This document shows positions 34,422 to 43,728 of a stretch of DNA of 64,000 nt, piece by piece. Source of the DNA: Nitrososphaerales archaeon (GTDB lineage: Archaea > Thermoproteota > Nitrososphaeria > Nitrososphaerales > CADDZS01). Below the pieces are notes generated by a model, which ran no database searches, was not told the origin of the DNA, and was given only the letters and a program-made list of their open reading frames with translations. The DNA lies in assembly GCA_030041355.1 (NCBI GenBank), contig JASHNZ010000058.1, forward strand, positions 62,001 to 126,000. Reading direction: 5' to 3'. Within the stretch, counting starts at the first letter, position 1, and each line of letters opens with the position of its first letter. A program made the position numbers and the translations under genes.

Positions 34422-35294
34422 TTGGCTTCTAGAATTTCAATGGTCTACGATCTGGTGCGACTGGAAGAGAAAGCAATAATCGAAGCTGCGAAAAGGCGGT
34501 CTGGCGAGATAGAGTTCAAAGCTTTCGACTCGAAGGATCTGCGTTTTGATCTTTTGAACGGCCGAGAAGCTGCACGTCAGAAATTCGGAGATACAGTCCT
34601 CCAGCGTTGCGCAGCTTATTTCAGGAACTTCCACTTGACAGGGGTTTTGGAGGCGTTCGGTCTCAGAGTTGTAAATAACCTGTCGACAGCACTTGTAACC
34701 GGGAATAAGGCTCTAACGACCCTGGCCCTTTCCAAAGCGAACGTACCAACTCCTCGCACCATGCTTGCATTTACCGAGGAACAGGCTTTGGCCGCTCTAG
34801 AAGAATTGGGATATCCGGCTATCATCAAGCCGACCATTGGAAGCTGGGGCAGGTTGGTTGCATCTCTAAGCGATGTTGATGCGGCGAAAAGCGTCATAGA
34901 AGACCGAGAGGAAATGCCCTCGATGTATCATATCTACTATCTGCAGGAGAGGGTGAAAAGGCCTCCACGTGACATTCGAGCCATAGTAATCGGAGAGAGA
35001 ACCGTAGCAGCGATCTATAGAATTTCGAACAACGGAGATTGGCGAACAAACACTGCGCGTGGAGGAAAAGCGGAGAACCTACCGATCTCGAAGGAGCTTG
35101 ATGATTTGTGCATCCAAGCAACGAGACCCTTCGGTAGCGGGATCTTCGGAGTAGATCTCATGGAATCGGATAGGGATGGACTAGTCGTTCACGAAGTCAA
35201 CAACACTACAGAATTCAAGAATGTACTTGCACAAAGCAGAGTCGATATCCCGAGCCTTATTATCGACTATTTGGTTGAGCAAGAAAGAAATTGA
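34422..35294 (+). CDS. lysX: LysW-aminoadipate ligase
   Basis: ATP-grasp ligase (RimK-like, 290 residues) joining the C-terminal Glu of LysW to the amino group of aminoadipate. KANVPTPRTMLAF, GYPAIIKPTIGSWGRL and HIYYLQERV form the ATP-grasp site, and DWRTNTARGGKAE plus VVHEVNNTTEFKN are LysX-family blocks. The start is TTG 34422. Only one LysX-type gene is in the window, so whether it also serves arginine synthesis cannot be told. Confidence 0.93.
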   Translation: MASRISMVYDLVRLEEKAIIEAAKRRSGEIEFKAFDSKDLRFDLLNGREAARQKFGDTVLQRCAAYFRNFHLTGVLEAFGLRVVNNLSTALVTGNKALTTLALSKANVPTPRTMLAFTEEQALAALEELGYPAIIKPTIGSWGRLVASLSDVDAAKSVIEDREEMPSMYHIYYLQERVKRPPRDIRAIVIGERTVAAIYRISNNGDWRTNTARGGKAENLPISKELDDLCIQATRPFGSGIFGVDLMESDRDGLVVHEVNNTTEFKNVLAQSRVDIPSLIIDYLVEQERN

Positions 35295-35312
35295 AAGAGC
35301 GCACACCTTAAT

Positions 35313-36488
35313 ATGATTCAAGCGTCATCAATTCCGCGTCGCCCCAAACAATTGACGCAGATCTCGAGCGCAGATCAAAAGAAAAAGGATTCTCGAATTC
35401 AATTTGCCGAGAAGATACTGGCCACTTATTCACCGTCTGGTGAGGAAGCGGAAATCGTTACGATTTTGAAGTCAGAACTTGAGTCTCATGGCCTCTCCCC
35501 AAGAGTGGATTTCGCAGGCAACATAATTTGCGAAATAGGCTCTGGCTCGCCTTCCCTTTTGTTCTGTCCGCATTTGGATACAGTTCCAGGAAGACTAGCT
35601 GTCCGAAAAGATGGAAACAAGCTCTATGGAAGGGGCGCTTGCGATGCTAAGGGGGCACTGCTTTCTATGCTACTTGCGTTTGAAGACATTGCAGAGCAGT
35701 TCGAAAAAGATCCAGACCGCTCGCAAGGTCGTTTAATCTTCGCTGGGGTTGTGGAAGAAGAGAAAGAGAGTCGCGGGTTGAATCAATTAATCAAGGATCG
35801 TTTAAGAGCTGATGCCGCAATATTTGGAGAGCCCTGCGGCCTAAACAAAGTTACTATCGGGTACCGCGGACATGTTCCAGTCTCTTTCGATATCAGGACC
35901 AAAGAAGCGCATGCAAGTGCTCCTTGGACTACCACCAACGCAGCAGAAGTGGTTTTTTCTCTTTACGATTCACTGAGAAAGAAATTATCTATCGGAGGGA
36001 ATGCTCAAGGGGTTGATTCCGTTTCGGTGGCGATTACAGGAATAAGATCTGGAACCGCGCATAATGTGATTCCGGGGAGCGCGAAGATGTCTGTGGACAT
36101 TCGCGTGCCTATAGGTACCAGTTCAGCAAAAGTCGCAAGTAGAATAGAAGAGATTGCATCTGAGGAATCAAAATCCAAGCACTGCGTGATTGCCACGACT
36201 TTTGCCGAGTTGACCGAACCTTACAAGGCACGGGTGGATTGCAGAATAGCTCGCGCAATCAATAGGTCTTTGCTTAAACGCGGATTAAAACCCTCATTTG
36301 TTACAAAATCTGGAACCGGAGATATGAACACCTATGCGCTTGCTTTTGGAGTAGACGCCCTAACATATGGACCTGGAGAATCGAAGCTTTCCCATACAGA
36401 TTCAGAGTTTGTCGATATACAAGAAGTCTTTGCTTGTTCTGAAGTTCTAGTAGATACTCAAAAGGAATTCTTTGTTCTCAGGAATTAA
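35313..36488 (+). CDS. lysK: [LysW]-lysine hydrolase
   Basis: M20-family metallopeptidase (ArgE/LysK type, 391 residues) releasing lysine from LysW. CPHLDTVPGRL and YGRGACDAKGALLSML supply metal ligands, VVEEEKESRG the catalytic Glu pair, and EPCGLNKVTIGYRG and SHTDSEFVDI complete the site. It begins at ATG 35313, 18 bases after lysX; the first 25 residues look unstructured. Confidence 0.92.
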   Translation: MIQASSIPRRPKQLTQISSADQKKKDSRIQFAEKILATYSPSGEEAEIVTILKSELESHGLSPRVDFAGNIICEIGSGSPSLLFCPHLDTVPGRLAVRKDGNKLYGRGACDAKGALLSMLLAFEDIAEQFEKDPDRSQGRLIFAGVVEEEKESRGLNQLIKDRLRADAAIFGEPCGLNKVTIGYRGHVPVSFDIRTKEAHASAPWTTTNAAEVVFSLYDSLRKKLSIGGNAQGVDSVSVAITGIRSGTAHNVIPGSAKMSVDIRVPIGTSSAKVASRIEEIASEESKSKHCVIATTFAELTEPYKARVDCRIARAINRSLLKRGLKPSFVTKSGTGDMNTYALAFGVDALTYGPGESKLSHTDSEFVDIQEVFACSEVLVDTQKEFFVLRN

Positions 36489-36505
36489 AAGGAAGTCTGA
36501 GAAAA

Positions 36506-37774
36506 TTGGCAGGGAAGACGCTGGCAGAAAAAATAATTGGAGAGCATGCCGCGAACGGAAGTGTTTCATCGGGTGAGGTCGTTATTGTAAAAGTTGACTA
36601 CGCATTCTCTCACGATGCTTCAGGGCCTCTTCTGATTAATCAACTAAGCAGATTCAAAGGTGATGCTTTCTCAGGTTCACTGAACAAAGAGCGAACCATC
36701 TTCTTCATCGACCATGCGGTGCCTCCGCCGACCAAAGAACTCTCAAATGATCAGGAGATAGTCAGGCAGTTTGCGATGGGCAACGGATTGGTACTCTCGG
36801 ATGCGGGAAACGGGATCTGCCATCAGGTAATGGCTGAAGACTATGCTGCTCCAGGAAATCTCATAGTTGGAACGGACTCACATACTTGCACCTCTGGAGG
36901 TCTTTGCGCCTTTTCTACTGGAATGGGAGCAACCGACATTGCAGTTGCGATGAGACTCCGCAAGACTTGGCTTCGTGTGCCCGAGACAATCAAGGTAAAC
37001 CTGGAGGGGAATGCACCAAGAGGAGTGTATGCCAAGGACATGATCCTCAAAGCGCTATCGATACTTGGCACTGATGGGGCTACATACAAGTCTCTCGAAT
37101 TCCACGGATCGGCAATCGACGAAATGGATGTTTATGGACGTCTGACACTTGCAAATATGGCGGTCGAAGCTGGAGCAAAGACAGGCTTGATCAAGTCCGA
37201 TGAGAGAACGAGGAACTATCTCGAAGAATTTCACCGGGTCGAACAATGGAGAGAAATGGCTTCTGATGAAAATGCTGTTTACGAATCGGAGATCTCCTTT
37301 GATGTATCTGAACTGGAGCCTCAAGTCGCGCTCCCGGGATCGCCCGACAATGTAAAGCCGGTTTCGCAAGCGCGAGGAGCGAAAGTGAATGAGGTCTTCA
37401 TCGGAAGCTGCACTAATACTAGAATAGAGGATATGAGGATTGTCGCGCAAATTTTCAAGAATCACAAGAAGGCAAAAGGGCTAAAACTCATAGTCACTCC
37501 TTCATCGCAAAAAGTATACTTGGGATGTATGAGAGAAGGCATTCTCGACACGATTATCGAGGCAGGGGCTCTTGTGACCCCAGCCGGTTGCGGCGTATGC
37601 TTTGGAGCTCTCGGTGGAATTCCGGCTGATAACGACGTGATATTCTCAAGCTCAAATAGGAACTTTCCTGGACGCACAGGGAATCCAAAAGCCCAGACTT
37701 ATCTCGGTTCACCTGCCACAGCCGCTGCCACTGCGATCAATGGATGCATCTCTGATCCGAGAGAGTTTCTTTAG
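36506..37774 (+). CDS. lysT: Homoaconitase large subunit
   Basis: Aconitase-family large subunit, 422 residues, isomerising homocitrate to homoisocitrate with the next gene product. Iron-sulfur cysteines are in FIGSCTNTRIED and TPAGCGVCFGALGG; DSHTCTSGGLCAFSTGMGATD is the family block. It starts at TTG 36506. The same fold serves leucine synthesis (LeuC), and dual use is possible; the assignment rests on the operon. Confidence 0.88.
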   Translation: MAGKTLAEKIIGEHAANGSVSSGEVVIVKVDYAFSHDASGPLLINQLSRFKGDAFSGSLNKERTIFFIDHAVPPPTKELSNDQEIVRQFAMGNGLVLSDAGNGICHQVMAEDYAAPGNLIVGTDSHTCTSGGLCAFSTGMGATDIAVAMRLRKTWLRVPETIKVNLEGNAPRGVYAKDMILKALSILGTDGATYKSLEFHGSAIDEMDVYGRLTLANMAVEAGAKTGLIKSDERTRNYLEEFHRVEQWREMASDENAVYESEISFDVSELEPQVALPGSPDNVKPVSQARGAKVNEVFIGSCTNTRIEDMRIVAQIFKNHKKAKGLKLIVTPSSQKVYLGCMREGILDTIIEAGALVTPAGCGVCFGALGGIPADNDVIFSSSNRNFPGRTGNPKAQTYLGSPATAAATAINGCISDPREFL

Positions 37775-37787
37775 GAGCCAAAAGTCA

Positions 37788-38282
37788 ATGTCAGGACGCG
37801 CTTGGAAGTTCAAGGACAACATCAGCACTGACGAGATATGTCCTGGCCGGTACATGAGCCTGCGATCAAATCTACCCGAGCTAGCCAAGCATACCTTGGA
37901 AGATGCTCGAAAGGAGTTCCCTTTAGAAGTGCGAAAAGGAGATTTTGTTGTTGGGGGCAAAAACTTTGGTATGGGTTCTAGCAGAGAACACGCGCCAATA
38001 ATCATCAAAATGTGCGGAGTTAGGGCTGTTCTGGCTCAATCATTTGCTAGGATATTTTATCGGAATTCGATCAACATAGGGCTCCCGGCAATCATATGCG
38101 ATACCTCCCTGATTTCCGAGGGAGACGAGCTGGAGCTTGATCTGGGAAAGAGCTATGTGACGAATCTGACTAAAGGGACTGAAATACTCTTTCCAAAGAT
38201 GAGCAAGACCATGGAAGCTATCCTTCAGGAAGGCGGGCTGATACCTTACGTCGAAAAATATGGCGATCTTTTGCTAGCATGA
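37788..38282 (+). CDS. lysU: Homoaconitase small subunit
   Basis: Swivel domain partner of lysT, 164 residues. KDNISTDEICPGRYM is the N-terminal hallmark, and GGKNFGMGSSREHAPI the substrate loop. An open frame extends back to 37740, inside lysT, but ATG 37788 has TAGGAG 11 bases upstream and matches the family N-terminus. It overlaps the next gene by 4 bases. Confidence 0.9.
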   Translation: MSGRAWKFKDNISTDEICPGRYMSLRSNLPELAKHTLEDARKEFPLEVRKGDFVVGGKNFGMGSSREHAPIIIKMCGVRAVLAQSFARIFYRNSINIGLPAIICDTSLISEGDELELDLGKSYVTNLTKGTEILFPKMSKTMEAILQEGGLIPYVEKYGDLLLA

Positions 38283-39364
38283 AAAAATACAGGTTGGCCC
38301 TCCTCAAAGGTGATGGCATTGGCCCTGAAGTCGTCTCTAGCGCGGCGCATGTTCTTGACGTAGCATCGCAGTCGACGGGATTACAAATTGAATTTGTCGA
38401 GCTGCTTGTTGGCATGGAGGCATACAGGACTACCGGACGAACGCTTCCCCCAGAGACGATGAAGGGAATATCCGAGTGCGACGGATGGATACTCGGCCCT
38501 CTGCAAACCGGTTCTTATCCAAAAGACGACAAGGATTATCCGATGTCTTCGGGAAAAATTAGAAAGCAATATGATCTTTTTGCAAACATACGACCTGCAA
38601 AATCGTATCTGAATACACTCAACCACATCGATCTCGTCGTCGTTAGAGAAAATACGGAGGATTTTTTCCCCAACATCAATTTGCATAAGGGTTACGGAGA
38701 ATTTTGGGTAGACAAGGATACGGTGATGTCGCTACGCGTAATCAGACGATCGTCCTGCAAGAGAATCGCGAAAACGGCCTTTGAAATCGCCCGATCTAGG
38801 AATCAAAAGAAACTCGTCACAGCCGTCCACAAATCGAATGTCCTCATGGAGGGCGACGGTTTATTTCTCGATGAGGTCGAACACGTACACGAAGAAGGCT
38901 ATCAAGACGTAAAGCTCGAGCAGAAGTTGGTGGACTCGACCTCCATGGAATTAGTGACTAACCCGGAGCGATTTGATGTAATTTTAACCACGAATTTATT
39001 TGGCGATATTCTTTCTGACGAGGCGGCGGGTCTTGTGGGAGGCCTTGGATTAGCTCCCTCTCTTAACTCTGGTGAAAGCTATGCGATGGCTCAAGCGGTA
39101 CATGGAACGGCTCCAGACATTGCAGGAAAAAATGTAGCTAACCCGGTCTCTGAAATACTCTCTTCTGCGATGCTTCTTGACTGGCTTTTCTCACGCAAAG
39201 GGGAGGAACGCAAAGTCTTTGAGACTGCAAGACGGATTGAGAACGCAGTGCGAGAACAGCTGCTATCTCAAAATCCAAAAGATAAGACAATAGATCTCAA
39301 CGGGAGCGCTTCAACCCAAGAATTTACCTCGAGTCTCTGTATGAGGATCCTGGCAAACAGCTAA
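38279..39364 (+). CDS. Homoisocitrate dehydrogenase
   Basis: Isocitrate/isopropylmalate-dehydrogenase-family enzyme, 361 residues, oxidatively decarboxylating homoisocitrate to 2-oxoadipate. LLKGDGIGPEVV at the start, VVRENTEDFF, the metal-binding LTTNLFGDILSDEAAGLVGGLGL and the NAD-site AVHGTAPDIAGKNVANP are visible. The ATG overlaps the lysU stop. It completes the carbon-chain steps of the aminoadipate route, although an isopropylmalate or isocitrate role cannot be excluded from sequence alone. Confidence 0.87.
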   Translation: MKKYRLALLKGDGIGPEVVSSAAHVLDVASQSTGLQIEFVELLVGMEAYRTTGRTLPPETMKGISECDGWILGPLQTGSYPKDDKDYPMSSGKIRKQYDLFANIRPAKSYLNTLNHIDLVVVRENTEDFFPNINLHKGYGEFWVDKDTVMSLRVIRRSSCKRIAKTAFEIARSRNQKKLVTAVHKSNVLMEGDGLFLDEVEHVHEEGYQDVKLEQKLVDSTSMELVTNPERFDVILTTNLFGDILSDEAAGLVGGLGLAPSLNSGESYAMAQAVHGTAPDIAGKNVANPVSEILSSAMLLDWLFSRKGEERKVFETARRIENAVREQLLSQNPKDKTIDLNGSASTQEFTSSLCMRILANS

Positions 39365-39399
39365 CTTAATTGCTCGGGAATTTAGAGTACCTTCCTCGA

Positions 39400-39567
39400 A
39401 TGTCTGTTCGCCCAGAAGAGCAGATTGGAGCGGCTAGAGATACCAGCGAGGCGGTCATGTGCCCTCTTTGTGGCAACCAAATGACATATCTTCAGGCATG
39501 CCATCTCCGGTGTAATTTCTGCGGTTCAGAGTTGTCCTGTGAAGATAAAGGCTGGTTCTGGGGCTAA
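39400..39567 (+). CDS. Small zinc-ribbon protein
   Basis: About 55 residues from ATG 39400 (MSVRPEEQIGAARDTSE); the frame is open from TTG 39370. It carries two cysteine pairs, CPLCGNQM and CNFCGSEL, with ACHLRC between, and ends CEDKGWFWG. Similar tiny zinc ribbons are common in thaumarchaea. It lies directly after the homoisocitrate dehydrogenase gene and may be co-transcribed. Function unknown. Confidence 0.65.
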   Translation: MSVRPEEQIGAARDTSEAVMCPLCGNQMTYLQACHLRCNFCGSELSCEDKGWFWG

Positions 39568-39810
39568 AGGGAATTTCTGCTCACCTCAGACCCATTCATA
39601 TATCTGAGTCGCTATGCCAGCTTTGCGGGCCTGATACGGTTATTCTTACCCTTTCTAGCGCCGGGCAAATGGATTTTTTGGAGTTAGGAAAGTCTAGATT
39701 GCTTATTTATCAAAGAGCAGAGTGATTATAAGACCACTTGTCATTCTCTCAAACAGCTTAACCTAGGGGCATCGCAAAAGAAAGGCATCCCTTGAGGTAT
39801 CGTTTCAAAA

Positions 39811-41190
39811 ATGACCGAGCAAACAAGTTATCCCAAATTATTTGGTACAAATGGGATCCGAGGGATTCCTGGAAAAGATCTAACCCTTGATTTTGTTACC
39901 GAAATGGCACAATCTATCGGATCATATTTTTCCGGTCAGAGGTCCTTGCTGATTGGAAAAGATGTAAGAAATTCCAGCCCGGCCCTCTCGAAGGCAGTTC
40001 TTTCAGGCGTCCTTTCCTCCGGGGCAAACGGTGAAGAGGCTGACATCGCACCAACACCTGCTCATCAATTCGCTGTAAGATCATTCGGGTACGGTGGTGG
40101 GATTATCGTAACAGCTTCGCATAACCCCTCCCAATACAATGGAATGAAAGTTATTGGAAGCGATGGAGTGGAGATAAGCCGTGAGAGCGAGAGGGAAATT
40201 GAAACTATCTACCACGAGAAGAAATACAAAAAAGCTGATTGGAAATCAATTGGTAGATCAGGAAAGGAAACTCATGTTGTTGAAAATTACATTAAAGGAA
40301 TCATGTCTCAGGTCAATTCTGCAAAGATCGCAGAGTCAAAGTTCACTGTGGTGATGGACATTGGGAACGGTGCGCAAGCTGTTGCTGCACCGTATCTCGG
40401 CGAAAGGTTAGGTTGTAGGATTATTACGATCAACGGGCAGGCAGATGGCAATTTTCCGGGAAGAGGACCAGAGCCGACCCCTACCAACCTGAAGGATCTC
40501 TCTGAGGCTGTCAAGGTTTACAGTGCGGCATTCGGGGTGGCATATGACGGCGATGGGGACAGAAGCTTGTTTTGTGATGAAAATGGATTAATCTATTGGG
40601 GCGACAGGACAGGCTCTCTGTTGGTCGATTTTCTCCTTGAAAAGCATCCAGGAGGCCCTGTTTGCACTACCGTGAGCACGTCCCAACTCGTTGGAATTAT
40701 CGCCCAGAAACACAATGCCAAAGTAATTTGGACCACTGTTGGGGCAGTCGATGTCTCGCGAGCCATGGTGAATTCTCAAGCACCACTTGGCTTGGAAGAA
40801 AATGGGGGCTTCTTCTACGGGCCTCACATTCCTGTTAGGGACGGAGCTATGACCACAGCCCTAATTCTCGAGGCTCTTGCAAGTCGAAAAACGAGCTTTT
40901 CCAAAGCGATCCAATCTCTGCCTACATTTTATCAGAAGAAGGCAAAATATGAATGCCCTAACGAAAAGAAGCCTCAGGTAATGAAATACCTGGAGACTGA
41001 GAGCAAAGAGGGAAAAATCGACCGGACAGATGGACTGAAGATCTGGATTGATGAACATACCTGGATCTTGCTCCGGCCCAGCGGTACCGAACCGTTGATC
41101 AGAGTATATGCTGAATCTGACGATGAAGTGAAACTTGACTCTTTATATGAGAGATTTCAGGCGATGGTAAAGGAAGCGACTGCCTCATAG
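39811..41190 (+). CDS. glmM: Phosphoglucosamine mutase-like phosphohexomutase
   Basis: Alpha-D-phosphohexomutase, 459 residues. LFGTNGIRGIPG opens the protein, TASHNPSQYNGMK holds the phosphoserine, AYDGDGDRSL the metal loop and RPSGTEPLIRVYAES the C-terminal phosphate site. The opening and overall pattern fit archaeal GlmM; phosphomannomutase activity is an alternative. GAGGT about 12 bases before ATG 39811 supports the start. The stop lies one base from the convergent thiL stop. Confidence 0.88.
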   Translation: MTEQTSYPKLFGTNGIRGIPGKDLTLDFVTEMAQSIGSYFSGQRSLLIGKDVRNSSPALSKAVLSGVLSSGANGEEADIAPTPAHQFAVRSFGYGGGIIVTASHNPSQYNGMKVIGSDGVEISRESEREIETIYHEKKYKKADWKSIGRSGKETHVVENYIKGIMSQVNSAKIAESKFTVVMDIGNGAQAVAAPYLGERLGCRIITINGQADGNFPGRGPEPTPTNLKDLSEAVKVYSAAFGVAYDGDGDRSLFCDENGLIYWGDRTGSLLVDFLLEKHPGGPVCTTVSTSQLVGIIAQKHNAKVIWTTVGAVDVSRAMVNSQAPLGLEENGGFFYGPHIPVRDGAMTTALILEALASRKTSFSKAIQSLPTFYQKKAKYECPNEKKPQVMKYLETESKEGKIDRTDGLKIWIDEHTWILLRPSGTEPLIRVYAESDDEVKLDSLYERFQAMVKEATAS

Positions 41191-41191
41191 A

Positions 41192-42241
41192 CTATTGGTT
41201 GTGTATCCAGCCTTTTCTCGGGATCTCTTTAGAGTTGAAATAAACTCTAGGATGAGATGAATAGCGAGCCACAGTAGTTCGCCCGATTGGAATTACTCCG
41301 AGTCGTTGCAGAGTATCCATGTATTCAGATCTAAAGGTCATTACGAGTTCGTATTCTTCTCCGCCAAATAGTACAAGATCGCTCGGATGCAGCTTGTTCG
41401 ACGCGGCGAATCTTTCTACACCATCTGCAATGGGGAGGGAATCTAGCTGCAAATCAACTCGACTTGATTCGGCAAGATGATACAGAGACAGGGCTAGTCC
41501 ATCTGAAGAGTCAATGGAGCTAGACAAATATTTTGAAACACGAAGGCCAAGGTCCAACCTAGCTTTTGGTTCCAGTACGCTTTGCTTCGCTCTCGTTCGG
41601 AAATTCTTGTCTTCGGACTGGGCCCTCCCTAATAGCATGGCAAGTCCCGAGCTTTGAAGACCAAAATCGCCGCTGACTCCCACAATTTGATTCGGCATTG
41701 CTCCACGTCTATTAACGAAGGAATTCGCGAAGCCAAAGATCGTAACATCGATGATTAATCCACTCTTCGATCCGCTAGTGTCTCCCGAAATAACCTTTAG
41801 ACGGTAATTCTTGCAAGCAGTGTTAAAACCCTGCGCGAGAGACCTGATAAAACTGTACGTTGCGTTCGTCTTTGGGATTGCCAGTGAGATTACACAAAAA
41901 GAGGGCCTAACACCTTTGGCCGCAAAATCGCTCACAGGCCCCATGATTGCCTTTGATCCAATTTGTTTTGGAGTCATCTGAGGCGGAGTATCAGTATCTG
42001 CCACCAACATGTCAGCTTTTGATATGACAAATCGTTGTTCTTTCTCATTTGTAACCCACGAGACATCATCGGAGTAGGGATCAAACGACCAATAGTTTCT
42101 TGGTCTCTGGCCATGTGTCAGGACTTTCCAGACGAGCTGTATCGTTTCTTCCTCATTCAGACTGGCTTTCTTGCGTGGCAAAAAGAAATTGCTCTCTCTT
42201 TCATGTCTAAGAAGAATTGTGTCTGCGGAGGTCATCCGCAA
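41192..42241 (-). CDS. thiL: Thiamine-monophosphate kinase
   Basis: ATP-dependent kinase of the PurM/ThiL fold, 349 residues, making thiamine diphosphate. VISKADMLVADTDTPPQMTPKQIGSKAIMGPVSDFAAKGV is spread over residues 73-112 and contains the metal-binding and dimer motifs. ISGDTSGSKSG, GVSGDFGLQSSGLAMLL, SSIDSSDGLALSL and FGGEEYELVMTF follow. The start is TTG 42241 or ATG 42235; either way the gene overlaps the upstream phosphohexomutase by about 30 bases, indicating coupled expression. Confidence 0.85.
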   Translation of the reverse strand: MRMTSADTILLRHERESNFFLPRKKASLNEEETIQLVWKVLTHGQRPRNYWSFDPYSDDVSWVTNEKEQRFVISKADMLVADTDTPPQMTPKQIGSKAIMGPVSDFAAKGVRPSFCVISLAIPKTNATYSFIRSLAQGFNTACKNYRLKVISGDTSGSKSGLIIDVTIFGFANSFVNRRGAMPNQIVGVSGDFGLQSSGLAMLLGRAQSEDKNFRTRAKQSVLEPKARLDLGLRVSKYLSSSIDSSDGLALSLYHLAESSRVDLQLDSLPIADGVERFAASNKLHPSDLVLFGGEEYELVMTFRSEYMDTLQRLGVIPIGRTTVARYSSHPRVYFNSKEIPRKGWIHNQ

Positions 42242-43538
42242 TATCGTTTATCTTCTTGGAGAATTCTTTAACGAGTCCTGCAGATCTAGTTTCGCTAGCG
42301 GACTCAGCTGATATTCGGATCACATTTTCGGTATTAGATCCTCTCACTAAGACCCATGACTTGTCGCCCATCCTGACCTTCACACCGTCAGTCAGTTCAA
42401 CCTCGCTCTCGGTCTTCGACAATGATTCGAGTATTCTGGGTGTAAGAGCCGTGTCAATCTCGAGTTTTGCGCGATCCTGATAGTACTTTTTGAAACCAGA
42501 TGTTATCGAGGAAAGCGAGCCTTCCGACTTTATCATTCGCGTAATCATCGTGGAAGCATGGACTCCGTCGCGACACATGACAAAAGCAGGCTCAATGTAA
42601 CCTCCAGAACTCCCCTCGCCGCCTGCCCCGCAGTTATTTTCAATTATCTTTCTCACCACATTCCCCTCTCCCACTTTTGAATAGACGATCTTGCCATTGT
42701 ATTCCCTAACGAGATCTTCAGCCGCAAGGCTCGTGTCAACGCTCACGGCAACTCTTCTGTTTCGACTGTTTTCCAAGAAATATCTGAGACAGATGAGAAG
42801 TGTAGCATCTCCGGACATTTTGTTTCCATTGTGATCGACAATGACTAATCTGTCAGCGTCGCAATCGTAGGCAAATCCAACATCACATTTCTCATTTTTA
42901 ACGGCACTTGAGAGAGCTAGCAAGGGATCAACCGTCGGATCTATAATTCTTGGGAAAATTCCTGGCGCATCATGCATTGCATGAACCTCGCAACCCTGAT
43001 AGGCGATTATTGAGCCGATGAAGAGCGATCCTACACCTCCGGCGAGATCGAGTGCTACCTTGACTCCGGAAGCTGTCTTGAACCCAGCTTTCGCTTGGAG
43101 AATATCAAGGTACTGAGCTTTTCTTCGGAAGACCCGGCCTAATCGAACATTCTCTTTAGGACGAGTGCCTCTTATAGACTGGAGCTCATCCTCGAAAACT
43201 CCTCGGCCTCCCTTGACAACGAATTTGATGCCGTTCCATTTCGGCGGATTGTGAGACGCAGTGACGATTATCCCCCCGTTTAGATTTCGCACAGAAACTT
43301 CCTTGAATACGCTTGGAGTGGAGGAAAATCCAAGATCGTAAACGGTACACCCCGCGAGTACAAGTCCTGAGCTCATCGCTGCCTTTAGAGCCGTGGAAGT
43401 GGTCCTGGTATCACAACCTAAAGCGACACTTCCAGAATTTAGAAAAGTTCCAAATCGCAATCCTACCGACTCTGCCAGAGGAGAGTCTAAATCGTAATTC
43501 ACGATGCCCCTGATTCCCGAGACAGAAACGATTGGCAT
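42207..43538 (-). CDS. Second phosphohexomutase (PMM/PGM/GlmM family)
   Basis: A 443-residue paralogue of the enzyme at 39811. VSVSGIRGIVN, the serine loop TASHNPPKWNGIKF and the sugar loop GEGSSGGYIEP are present, as is the C-terminal VRGSNTENVIRISAES. The metal loop reads AYDCDADRLVIV, with Cys in place of the usual Gly of DGDxDR, and the phosphate loop has SNTEN rather than SGTEP. It may be specific for a different hexose phosphate. The start is ATG 43538, just downstream (minus strand) of the tRNA-Thr region. Confidence 0.87.
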   Translation of the reverse strand: MPIVSVSGIRGIVNYDLDSPLAESVGLRFGTFLNSGSVALGCDTRTTSTALKAAMSSGLVLAGCTVYDLGFSSTPSVFKEVSVRNLNGGIIVTASHNPPKWNGIKFVVKGGRGVFEDELQSIRGTRPKENVRLGRVFRRKAQYLDILQAKAGFKTASGVKVALDLAGGVGSLFIGSIIAYQGCEVHAMHDAPGIFPRIIDPTVDPLLALSSAVKNEKCDVGFAYDCDADRLVIVDHNGNKMSGDATLLICLRYFLENSRNRRVAVSVDTSLAAEDLVREYNGKIVYSKVGEGNVVRKIIENNCGAGGEGSSGGYIEPAFVMCRDGVHASTMITRMIKSEGSLSSITSGFKKYYQDRAKLEIDTALTPRILESLSKTESEVELTDGVKVRMGDKSWVLVRGSNTENVIRISAESASETRSAGLVKEFSKKINDIADDLRRHNSS

Positions 43539-43613
43539 GAAGAATTATTGAGTTTCATTTTATCTAAAGGATATCTATTATATCGGGTTTGTTTGGTTTA
43601 TGAGCTGACAATT

Positions 43614-43728
43614 GCCTCGGTAGCTCAGCCTGGTCAGAGCGATTGCCTCGTAACCAATTGTCCTTCGATTCGAGAAGTGACTTTGAAAAGAGAGCAATAG
43701 GTCGCGGGCCCGAATCCCGCCCGAGGCT
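43614..43728 (+). tRNA. tRNA-Thr(CGT) with one canonical intron
   Basis: The acceptor GCCTCGG pairs with CCGAGGC and the discriminator is T at 43728. The D arm is GCTC-AGCCTGGTCA-GAGC and the anticodon arm ATTGC-CTCGTA/A-GCAAT. The anticodon CGT is at 43649-43651. An intron at 43653-43692 (position 37/38) leaves a 75-base mature tRNA. The T arm is GCGGG-CCCGAAT-CCCGC, so the loop begins CC where TT is expected. No CCA is encoded. A TATA-like TATTATAT lies about 40 bases upstream. Confidence 0.9.
43653..43692 (+). other. tRNA-Thr intron
   Basis: A 40-base insertion after position 37 containing a CTTC/GAAG hairpin. Removal restores a perfect ATTGC/GCAAT anticodon stem. Confidence 0.85.

Noticed and set aside
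37740-38282. lysU taken from ATG 37740
   Set aside because: The extra 16 residues overlap lysT and do not fit the family; ATG 37788 has a good ribosome-binding site.
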